DNA from: Ustilago trichophora
Lineage: Eukaryota > Basidiomycota > Ustilaginomycetes > Ustilaginales > Ustilaginaceae
Length of the DNA stretch: 64,000 bases
Direction of reading: 5' to 3'
NCBI GenBank assembly: GCA_900323505.1
Contig: OOIN01000008.1
Coordinates: 682,001-746,000, forward strand
Made by a program: the position numbers and the translations under genes. Below, piece by piece: positions 56,685 through 64,000 of the stretch. How positions within the stretch are numbered: position 1 is the first letter of the stretch; each line of letters starts with the position of its first letter. Under the pieces are notes generated by a model. That model saw only the letters and a list, made by a program, of their open reading frames with translations. It ran no database searches and was not told where the DNA came from.

Positions 56685-58415
56685 ATGAAGCTCGCCATTC
56701 AAGGCTGCTCCCACGGCGAGCTCGACGCAATCTACGCCTCCCTCCTCCGCACCGAAGCCACCCAATCGCTCGCCATCGACGCCCTTCTCCTCTGCGGCGA
56801 CTTCCAAGCCATTCGCAACCACTCTGACCTGCACGCGCTTGCAGTACCGCAAAAGTATCGTCAACTGGGTGACTTCCATGCGTACTACTCTGGCCAAAAA
56901 GTCGCCCCGATCCTCACCCTTGTCATTGGCGGCAACCACGAAGCGAGCAACTACATGCACGAGCTGTATCATGGCGGATGGTTGGCTCCTAATATCTACT
57001 TTCTTGGTGCAGCAGGTGTAGTCGAGCTCAACGGACTGGTGATTGCGGGAATATCAGGTATCTACAAGGAGCACGATTATCGAAAGGGACGCTTCGAAAA
57101 GCTTCCCTACGACGCAGGGACGATTAGAAGCTGCTACCATACAAGAGAGTTTGACGTGGTTCGATTGAAGGCGATGCAATCTAGCAGGCCGGATATCATG
57201 CTCTCGCATGATTGGCCGAATACGATCGAGCAGTGGGGGGATACGCAAGGGTTGATACGGAAAAAGCCGTTTTTCAAGGACGAGATCGAGACGAGGACGT
57301 TGGGATCGCCACCGCTGATGGAGCTGTTGCAGTGTCTGAAACCGAGCTTTTGGTTTTCTGCCCATTTGCACGTCAAGTTCGCAGCGCTATACAATCACGA
57401 TCAGCCTGTAACTTCGACTGTTTCAAATACGGCTGTGGACAATGCCAATCCGGAAGCGATAGATATCGACCTCGATTCGGACACTGATGACCCACAACCA
57501 CCACAAGAATCAGCCACAGTCGCAGCTCCATCTGCATCTACCACCGACACCACCATCAACACTGACAGCAAGAATGGAACAACACGATTCCTCGCCCTTC
57601 ACAAGTGTCTACCGCACACACCCTTCCTGCAGATCATCGACCACGCTTCACCCCACGATTCCGTCCTCGAATCCCGCAAAGCCGCCCTGCAATACCAACG
57701 ACGTGTCCCGCCGACGTTGAGATACAACAAGCGCTGGCTTGCCATCACCCGTGCCTTCCACCCCCATTTCTCCCTGCAGTATCGTCAAGGACATCTCCCC
57801 GATCCTTCCGATCCGGACTTGCTGCGCAAAATCGAGGAAGAGGAACGTTGGATCGACCAACATCTCTCCTCCTTGAACGGGGGTACGAAGAATAGCGGTA
57901 AACGGAAGCAGGACGAACCAGAAGGTTCTCGACTTCCCACACCCGAATCAACCGAAGAGAAGGTGGAAGATGGCGATGGCGATGGCGAATGGCTAGACGT
58001 GACGAGAGTGCAGCAGTTTGTACGGACCGCTCCAGCGACCTTTGAACCGGGGGGTTTGAATCAGGGTCCACCTAGCTGGTATACAAATCCGCAAACTGAA
58101 GCGTTTTGTCGGTTGGTGGGTATCGAGAATCAGATCAATCCCAGGCCGGAATTTCATCCCCATCCAACGGGGCAACACGCTGTTTACCATTCGCCACAGC
58201 ACAGAGCAGGAGGAGCGCAATCTATGCAAAGCTCAACAACGGAAGCAGATCCCAATGCGCTTGCTATCGACATGGATGATTTGGATAGCGAAAGTGAATG
58301 CGGTGAGGACCATGCCGCCGCAGAATCGTCGCACGGGCAAGAGGCACAAGATGGCATTCTGAGACTTTCCGATGATGATGAGCTGCATGCACGCTGGAAG
58401 GAAGGTACCGGTTAG
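56685..58415 (+). CDS. DBR1: RNA lariat debranching enzyme Dbr1
   Basis: Hydrolyses the 2'-5' bond of excised intron lariats. The 576-residue protein (human 544, yeast 405) has the metallophosphoesterase core in order: AIQGCSHGELD (Cys8 and His10 region), LLLCGDFQAIRN, LVIGGNHEASN, GISGIYKEHDYRKG (lariat recognition loop), LSHDWPN and WFSAHLHVKFAAL. These are the metal and substrate ligands known for the family. The C-terminal Dbr1 domain (FLALHKCLPHTPFLQII through RWLAITRAFHPHFSL) follows an acidic insert, and the last 130 residues are acidic and disordered. I chose the ATG at 56685 (MKLAIQGC). An upstream in-frame ATG at 56547 would add 46 residues before the conserved start. It matters even in a mostly intron-poor genome. 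Confidence 0.96.
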   Translation: MKLAIQGCSHGELDAIYASLLRTEATQSLAIDALLLCGDFQAIRNHSDLHALAVPQKYRQLGDFHAYYSGQKVAPILTLVIGGNHEASNYMHELYHGGWLAPNIYFLGAAGVVELNGLVIAGISGIYKEHDYRKGRFEKLPYDAGTIRSCYHTREFDVVRLKAMQSSRPDIMLSHDWPNTIEQWGDTQGLIRKKPFFKDEIETRTLGSPPLMELLQCLKPSFWFSAHLHVKFAALYNHDQPVTSTVSNTAVDNANPEAIDIDLDSDTDDPQPPQESATVAAPSASTTDTTINTDSKNGTTRFLALHKCLPHTPFLQIIDHASPHDSVLESRKAALQYQRRVPPTLRYNKRWLAITRAFHPHFSLQYRQGHLPDPSDPDLLRKIEEEERWIDQHLSSLNGGTKNSGKRKQDEPEGSRLPTPESTEEKVEDGDGDGEWLDVTRVQQFVRTAPATFEPGGLNQGPPSWYTNPQTEAFCRLVGIENQINPRPEFHPHPTGQHAVYHSPQHRAGGAQSMQSSTTEADPNALAIDMDDLDSESECGEDHAAAESSHGQEAQDGILRLSDDDELHARWKEGTG

Positions 58416-58627
58416 TCAAGTTGACCCTCTCTCTGATGATCAATGCAACCCAATTCACAAGCTGCCTGAAAACCCCGTATTTCCACAGCCGTATTAACTT
58501 TTGGTCGGTAAAACACGCACAGGCTACTCCATTGAGGTTCTACAGAGGTTGTAGATGACTTTTCATGGTTTGCAGAGTGAAATCTAGGATACATTTTCTA
58601 AATCCAGAAGGGGTGATAGGGGATGGA

Positions 58628-59917
58628 TCAAACTCTCGCATAACGCTGCAGCAGTGGTTCCACTTGTCTCAACAGCACGTTACTTCTCTGGGGACCCAAA
58701 GCGTCCATGAACCTATAGAGCGTCCTTACAGGGTCCAACTGTTTGTTACCGTCTGTTGGATCTTTAAAGTTTCCTTGACCTCTAACTGCCACGTAACCCA
58801 AGGTTGAGGTTAGGTTCTTGCCGAGGTGGACCGTCTTTTTCAGGTTCAGCTCTGCAGCCGAGATTGAGGAGGGAGTTGAGGAGAGGACTTGTTGGGCCGA
58901 GATGGTCAGGAGAGAGATGAGGTTGTCGGTGCGAGTGTAGATGGAAGAGAGGAGGGGGTTGGTGGTGGAGTTGGGATGGTTGAGTTTGAACGTTGTAATG
59001 TAGGCGTGGGTGATGTAAGAGAGTAAGAAAGGGTTTGGTGTCGGAGTGAGGGTTGCCAAGGTGCACATTCGATCGATGATGCTAAGTTGAGCTCGAGCAA
59101 GGGGCATATCGAGTTCGTGTTTTGCCTGAATGGCTTCCGCCTTTCCTTCTTCAGCTCCAGTTTCACCTTCAGCAGCTTCGGCAGCAGGCGCCACCATCCC
59201 AAGCATATCCACCTCCTGCACAGGCAATCCGGGCAAATCTACACTCTCCAAAATCTGCTCCCTGTTACCCCTTGCCAGCTTCCTAGCCAGACGTTTCTGG
59301 ACATAGTACAACGCCTCTTGGTCGAATTCCAAGCCGTACTTGTAACGATCCAAAAAAGCGTTGAGTGCAATTTCGGGCAAACCGATACGTCCAGCACGGG
59401 CAGCGAAAACTTTGCCACTTTGCACCCCAAGCGATCCGACTCGATCGCGATACATCGAAGCCAGCTCTAGAACCGATTCCAGTTCGGTCTGGTTGGATGC
59501 GTGCGCGGCAAGGTTACGGAAGCGGGAGAGGGAAGGGAACTGTCCGCGATCGATGGATTCCCATGAAAGCGAAGCTTGATAGTCTTCGAGGGTTTTTGCG
59601 AATTCCGCTCGAGACATGGCCGGGGTGGAAGAGGTGGATGAGGCGGTACTGGTAGAAGAAACGCCGCCGAAGAGGTCATCCTCTTCTTCGATGGCAAATT
59701 CTTCATCGTTAAACTCTTCCGAGGCGGCGGCAAAGGCGTCCTTCTTGTTCTTCTTCTTGAGAGAGATGCTGGAAGCGGCGAAGCTCCTTACAGAGCTGCT
59801 GGAAGTGGGTGCGACGGCAAGAGCTATCGAGCGAGGGATAGCAATGCGAGTGTTGGCGGTAGAACCGTTGCGAACAGCGCTACGCAAAAGCGCCCTGGCC
59901 AAGTTCTGAGATCGCAT
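58628..59917 (-). CDS. Unrecognised mitochondrial protein
   Basis: A 429-residue, intron-free ORF from the ATG at 59917. The first 60 residues have no acidic residue and many Arg, Ser and Ala (MRSQNLARALLRSAVRNGS), a typical mitochondrial presequence ending near KKKNKKDAF. An acidic stretch (EEFNDEEFAIEEEDDLFGG) follows. The rest is mainly helical: FPSLSRFRNLAAHASNQTELESVLELA, IGLPEIALNAFLDRYKYGLEFDQ (reminiscent of PPR-like or mitoribosomal small-subunit proteins), LSIIDRMCTLATLTPTPNPF, and a C-terminal block ending LQRYARV. I cannot name the family. A role in mitochondrial translation is only a guess. Neighbours are DBR1 (convergent, 212 bases) and glycogen synthase (same strand). Confidence 0.8.
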   Translation of the reverse strand: MRSQNLARALLRSAVRNGSTANTRIAIPRSIALAVAPTSSSSVRSFAASSISLKKKNKKDAFAAASEEFNDEEFAIEEEDDLFGGVSSTSTASSTSSTPAMSRAEFAKTLEDYQASLSWESIDRGQFPSLSRFRNLAAHASNQTELESVLELASMYRDRVGSLGVQSGKVFAARAGRIGLPEIALNAFLDRYKYGLEFDQEALYYVQKRLARKLARGNREQILESVDLPGLPVQEVDMLGMVAPAAEAAEGETGAEEGKAEAIQAKHELDMPLARAQLSIIDRMCTLATLTPTPNPFLLSYITHAYITTFKLNHPNSTTNPLLSSIYTRTDNLISLLTISAQQVLSSTPSSISAAELNLKKTVHLGKNLTSTLGYVAVRGQGNFKDPTDGNKQLDPVRTLYRFMDALGPQRSNVLLRQVEPLLQRYARV

Positions 59918-60496
59918 CGCGTCGAAAAACGTGGCCCAAGCTAAAGAGCGCGCGGATATCGGGTTAGGTGAGATAATGGAAAGTGCACTTGGAGTAGGTA
60001 GAGCGTGACACTGTGACCAATTGCAGGCGTCGATCGATGATGATGATGGTGAGCAACCACTTCGGAAAGAAAGCTTCCCAGTGCAAGAAGAAAATCACTT
60101 TCTTCTTGACCTTCCGACTTTGGCCCCTCATCACGTGGATTTTCCATCCCATCTCCCGATCTTGACCAAACGTGTTTCCGATTCCAATTTCAAAATCGGG
60201 CCGCCCTGCCAGCGACGACACAGAGATGTACAGAGCATAACCAAGAACAACGATTCCATGATTGAGATATGATTGGGTAGACATACAGGGACGCTAACGC
60301 TAGATATGTGAGATTGAGTATGGGCCAGGAAGCAAAACGGTACTTGAAAAAAAAGAAGGTGAGAAGGTGGGAAGGATAGAAAAAGGACAGTGAAAAAGAG
60401 AAGATGCTGGAGTGAAACAGAACCGTCTTCCGCTCTGATAAGAGAAGTGTCAGACTTTCTGCAAGGGATTCGTTGGTGTCAAACGGTGGATTCCGC
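59918..60496. other. Intergenic: promoter of the mitochondrial gene and GSY1 3' region
   Basis: 579 bases between two minus-strand genes. No gene or notable repeat. Confidence 0.6.
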
Positions 60497-62764
60497 TTAG
60501 TAGCCATTTCCGTTTCCGTTGCCGTTGCCGTTTGGTGCACCGCTGTGGTTGCTGAGCGCGGCATCGGCACGATCCAAGTCTGCACTCGAGAGGAACCTTC
60601 CACCGCCCAACCCTGGCGTGCTGGCTCCGCTCATGCTGCCTACGCTGGTACCCCTCTGTCTGCTCTTGATGACAAGCGGATACCTGTACGCCTCCTCTTC
60701 GTCGTCGGAGCCGTGCTGGCTCATGGTCTTCCAGAACTGCTGGTGACCCTTGTAATCCGACGTGCTCAGACCCTGAAGTTCCTCGGTGAGTGTTCCGAAC
60801 TCTCCGGGTGTCCTTGCGCCCGTTGCAAATCTCGGCGAACCGGGCATCGACAGCGGTGGGGGCATCTTTCCATCTCCGTGAATGTCGTCAAAGTAGCTCT
60901 CGATCGTGTCGTCCTCGTCAAAGCTGTCGGGGTAGGCACGGCGGAGGGCGAGCTGGCGAGCTTTGGCGTACTCGAGACCGAGCCTCTTCCAGTCGAGCAG
61001 CTCGGAAAGACGCTCGGTTCGGTTGCGCTGGTTGATACGCTGTCGACGTGTCTTTTGGCTGAACTGGAACATCTGATCGGTCAACTGGTTGACCGAGTCT
61101 TCGACCGACTTCATGCGTCGATCGACAATGTAGATTCCGTAGTCTTCGCCGCGCTCGATGGTGTCTTCCATGAAGCAGCCGAATCCGGACAAGTTGGTGG
61201 TGATCGAGGGAACACCCATGACAGTGCACTCTGCAGGCGTGTAGCCCCATGGCTCGTAGTACGATGGGAAGACACCCAAGTGGCAACCTCGGACAAACTC
61301 TTCGTAGTCGAGACCGAGGATTGGGTTGTTGGCGTTGAGGAATTCGGGGTGGAAGATGACCTTGACGCGGTCGCTGGTGCGGTTGAAGAGCTGGACGCGG
61401 CGGATCTGGTTGAGAATGGGATCGTTGTCGTCGTCCTGCATGTTGTGCGTCACGACGGGGGGAAGCGAGTTGCGCTTGAGTGCGAAAATGCGCTTCTTGA
61501 GCGCAATCTTGTCCGCATCCGAAAGCAGCGTTGCTGGGTCGATAACATCGGAACCAGTCTCGCCCTGGTAACGAGCCATCTTCTCGAAAAGACGCTCACC
61601 CACACGTGCCTGGATCTGCTCGACAGTGTCACGCAGCTGCTTGGTCACAGCCTGACCCTTGAGCGCCTCGATGGTGTACGAGTTGGTGGCGGCAGGCATG
61701 ATGATGAATGCAACCACGGTGGTCTTGGAGCCGCTCTTCTGCAGCTTGTAGTTGAGACGTGCGAGCGACTCGATGAACATGTCGACACCCTTGTTGCGGT
61801 ACTCGTATCGGCCTGCGGTGAAGAAGTAGAGCGTGTTGTCGAGGTCAAAGTCGTAGTGGCCGTAAAAGTGGCCCTTGACAAACTCGTTGATCTTGGCCTT
61901 GGCCTGGGCGTGAAGGTTCTGGAACTCGTGCATCGCCGAGAACTTGACGACGTTCAAGCCGTTGGGCAGAACACCATCGGGTTTACGCTTGAGCAAATGC
62001 TCCGACTCGTAGGCGGTAATGTGACTGACTGTGGTGAACACATCCGCGCAGTGAGCAGCGGCACGCTCGACACAGTAGCGGTGGTAGATACCACGCTTGC
62101 CCGCCTCGTGATCGACGTCAAAGTACTGCAAGTTGTTGTAGAAATCGACACTTCCTGCGCAGAGGTATCGGCCCAGCAAAGTGGCGTGAGTGGTGAAGAT
62201 GGTGGTTACGTCAATGTGACGCTTCCTGCAGAGGGGGATGGCGAGACCAGCCTGCCACTCGTGGAAGTGGGCAATGATGGCCCGCTTGCGCTCGCGGCTC
62301 GAGTACTCGCCGAGGAACCATGCGACGAGGTAACCAAAGACGAGGGTCTCGTTGGTCTCGTGGTCGTGGGAAGGAGTTGGGATGCCAGCGAGGTTCCAGA
62401 GATCGCCCTTCCACTCGTCCATGCGGTGGTACATGCTCGAGGTATCGAAAAGCAGAACGCGAGGAGCTCGCTCGATGAGCCAGCGGCCATAGAGGAACTT
62501 GACACCAGCATCACGCATGCTGTCGAGGGTCTCCTTGAGCAAAGGGTCTTCGGGCTCGAGCGCTTCAACCTCCATGGGAGCGCTCTTGTACGAAAGAGGA
62601 CCGATGAGAGTGTAACGCTCGCCATACTCCTGGTGTGTGACGGGGGCCTTGGTCTTGATGACGGTGTAGATACCACCGACCTTGTTGGCGACTTCCCAGG
62701 CGCACTCGAAGAGGAGTGGGTTGTGAACGTCCCTCTTGGGAGCGGGAGACTGATGCGACGCCAT
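60497..62764 (-). CDS. GSY1: Glycogen synthase
   Basis: GT3-family glycosyltransferase that extends glycogen from UDP-glucose. The 755-residue product starts [20 protein letters not shown] at the ATG at 62764. It has the UDP-glucose loop [38 protein letters not shown], the arginine-cluster region with [13 protein letters not shown], and the catalytic C-lobe [17 protein letters not shown] (the E-x7-E motif). The C-terminal tail is Ser-rich ([12 protein letters not shown]), as in yeast Gsy2, where phosphorylation there inhibits activity and glucose-6-phosphate relieves it. The protein ends in a Gly-Asn repeat. The frame is open upstream to 62890, but that Pro/Ser-rich part lies in the leader. 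A codon-aligned antisense ORF spans 60473-62791. Confidence 0.97.
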   Translation of the reverse strand: MASHQSPAPKRDVHNPLLFECAWEVANKVGGIYTVIKTKAPVTHQEYGERYTLIGPLSYKSAPMEVEALEPEDPLLKETLDSMRDAGVKFLYGRWLIERAPRVLLFDTSSMYHRMDEWKGDLWNLAGIPTPSHDHETNETLVFGYLVAWFLGEYSSRERKRAIIAHFHEWQAGLAIPLCRKRHIDVTTIFTTHATLLGRYLCAGSVDFYNNLQYFDVDHEAGKRGIYHRYCVERAAAHCADVFTTVSHITAYESEHLLKRKPDGVLPNGLNVVKFSAMHEFQNLHAQAKAKINEFVKGHFYGHYDFDLDNTLYFFTAGRYEYRNKGVDMFIESLARLNYKLQKSGSKTTVVAFIIMPAATNSYTIEALKGQAVTKQLRDTVEQIQARVGERLFEKMARYQGETGSDVIDPATLLSDADKIALKKRIFALKRNSLPPVVTHNMQDDDNDPILNQIRRVQLFNRTSDRVKVIFHPEFLNANNPILGLDYEEFVRGCHLGVFPSYYEPWGYTPAECTVMGVPSITTNLSGFGCFMEDTIERGEDYGIYIVDRRMKSVEDSVNQLTDQMFQFSQKTRRQRINQRNRTERLSELLDWKRLGLEYAKARQLALRRAYPDSFDEDDTIESYFDDIHGDGKMPPPLSMPGSPRFATGARTPGEFGTLTEELQGLSTSDYKGHQQFWKTMSQHGSDDEEEAYRYPLVIKSRQRGTSVGSMSGASTPGLGGGRFLSSADLDRADAALSNHSGAPNGNGNGNGNGY

Positions 62765-64000
62765 GCTTGCCGGCTCTGTTCTTCTCGATGAAGGGGGTGT
62801 TCGATCCAAGCCAGCCGAGCGGATGATGTAGCGATGGATAGAGGAAGATGATGGTGGTGGTGGTGGTGGGAAGGAAACAAGGAACAGCAAGCGGGACGGT
62901 CCGAAGAGGATGGGATATGGGAGTTGGACGGGCGGAGAAAAGGAAATACAGTGAGACAGAAGAACTGAAGGAGACTTGGCTGACTAGCAGGTGTGGCGAC
63001 GATCAAATCAAGCAAAGCCTGACGCTGTGTGATACTGGATCAGGCACCTTTTGCAACACAATCCTAAGCGAGCACAGACAAACCGGACTCTCTTTTTGTG
63101 GACTTTGGTGACAGAAGTTGGGGCGTCAATGTTGCGACGAGCGAGAGCAGTGCAAACGGTCACTCTCTTTCTCTCCCTCTCTCATCTGAGGAAGCAAGCG
63201 GAGCGGAGAAAGGGCTCAGCTGACAGACACACATACAGAGGGAGAGTGTACTGTAAGTGGCGCGTGTGGAAGTGCCGAAGATGATGATTGAGCGGGGCCA
63301 CATTGCTCTCTCTCTCTCCTCTCTCGAGTGGAGGAGCTCGAGCCAATGAGAAGCAGGGTCAGAAGAAAGTGGGCATTTGGTCAACGCATTCGGTTCTGAG
63401 GGACCAAAAATTTAGGCATTTGCCAGGGAAGCCCCTGCGAGCGAGGGTCTGGAGCTCCCGTCTGTGTGTGTGCTCTGTGTGTTGGAGACTCCGCTTTGAA
63501 TCCGGAGTCACCGGCAACTATTCCGCATTGCAGTTCAGAGAGAGAGGGAGAGGGAGAGTGGGGGAGTGGCCAGAAACGCTCGCGACAAAATGCAGTGTCG
63601 TCGGTCGATCTCCAAGGCGCTGTAACGTGCAGCAGATTCCCTCGCCTTTTCCAAAGCAAACTCGTCTTGTACCGTTTTGTTTTTCTCTCGTTTCTTTTGT
63701 ATTGGGTACCCTTTCTTCCCGTGCCCAATTCCGCCTTTCTGTTCCCCCGCACGGAGGATTTCATGGACTCTCTTTCTCTGTCTCTCTCTCCCATCCTCAC
63801 TTGTGCTTGGGCCACTGACCATACTCACGTCGTCGTACAGAGTCACCATCGTCTCAAAGGTTGTGCAAGTACGATAATCTCAGTTCGAAACCCCAAAGCA
63901 CGACCTTTCCCCGTCATAACCAACCGAGCAAGTTAAACGGTAGCAACGATGGAACGCCGTTTGCAAAAGAGTTGATCGATTGATTGATTGCATTGATCAA
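62765..64000. other. GSY1 upstream region to window end
   Basis: About 1.2 kb with the GSY1 leader (GGT/GAT repeats near 62847-62872), CT-rich stretches near 63164-63184 and 63304-63326, and GAG-rich repeats near 63538-63560. No gene recognised; the next gene presumably lies beyond the window. Confidence 0.5.

Noticed and set aside
60473..62791. 772-codon ORF antisense to glycogen synthase
   Set aside because: Same effect; no domain recognisable, sense gene certain.
63865..63895. GTTCGAAAC, tRNA T-loop-like
   Set aside because: Flanking bases do not form a T-stem and no cloverleaf can be drawn.
63381..63936. ORFs on both strands near the window end
   Set aside because: Mutually overlapping and derived from CT/GAG-rich repeats, without protein character.

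Overview
The window is nuclear DNA of a fungus, most likely a smut fungus (Ustilaginaceae: Ustilago, Sporisorium or Pseudozyma-like). The evidence is fungal gene content (Cdc48, Vrg4, Shr3, Ccc2, Efg1, Gsy1, a Tgl4/5-like lipase), long compact coding regions that mostly lack introns, canonical GT-AG introns where there are any, and strong C/G-ending codon bias in the highly expressed genes. The species cannot be fixed by eye. I see no mobile elements, tRNA or rRNA genes, or CRISPR.

Layout. 1-2078: no firm gene, but coding-like patches on the minus strand. 2079-8563: ribosomal protein S18 (+, one 783-nt intron), mitoferrin (+), AP-3 sigma (-), Shr3 (+, one intron). 8973-15838: Cdc48, GDP-mannose transporter and a PBDC1/Ypl225w-type protein with four exons, all minus. 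16484-20279: mitochondrial D-lactate dehydrogenase (+) converging on the purine enzyme ATIC/Ade17 (-). 20280-23885: a large gap with short coding-like patches. 23886-24371: a small secreted double-psi beta-barrel protein with a Kex2-type site. 25336-33921: a His-rich protein of unknown role (-) divergent from the copper ATPase Ccc2 (+). 34357-35699: a secretory-pathway cyclophilin. 35874-43628: a patatin-type lipase (-), Efg1 (+), a 6-phosphofructo-2-kinase with a degenerate phosphatase half (-), and a secreted single-domain thioredoxin (-). 46194-54950: a La-motif protein (+) converging on a 1666-residue SH3/Ras-association polarity protein (-). 56685-62764: lariat debranching enzyme (+), an unrecognised mitochondrial protein (-) and glycogen synthase (-).

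The genes form no operon or pathway cluster. They are housekeeping genes of secretion (AP-3, Vrg4, Shr3, Cdc48, cyclophilin), metal handling (mitoferrin, Ccc2, perhaps the His-rich protein), carbon storage and glycolytic control (Gsy1, PFK-2, Dld), ribosome and RNA metabolism (Rps18, Efg1, LARP, Dbr1) and polarity.

The most interesting signal is at the cyclophilin gene. The reading frame as it stands ends in an ER-retention KDEL. An in-frame GT...AG intron can replace KDEL with a downstream 106-residue exon carrying a transmembrane segment. This predicts one gene giving a soluble ER form and a membrane-anchored form. Also notable are the loss of both catalytic histidines in the bisphosphatase half of the PFK-2 protein, and very long antisense ORFs opposite highly biased genes, which I explain by codon bias.
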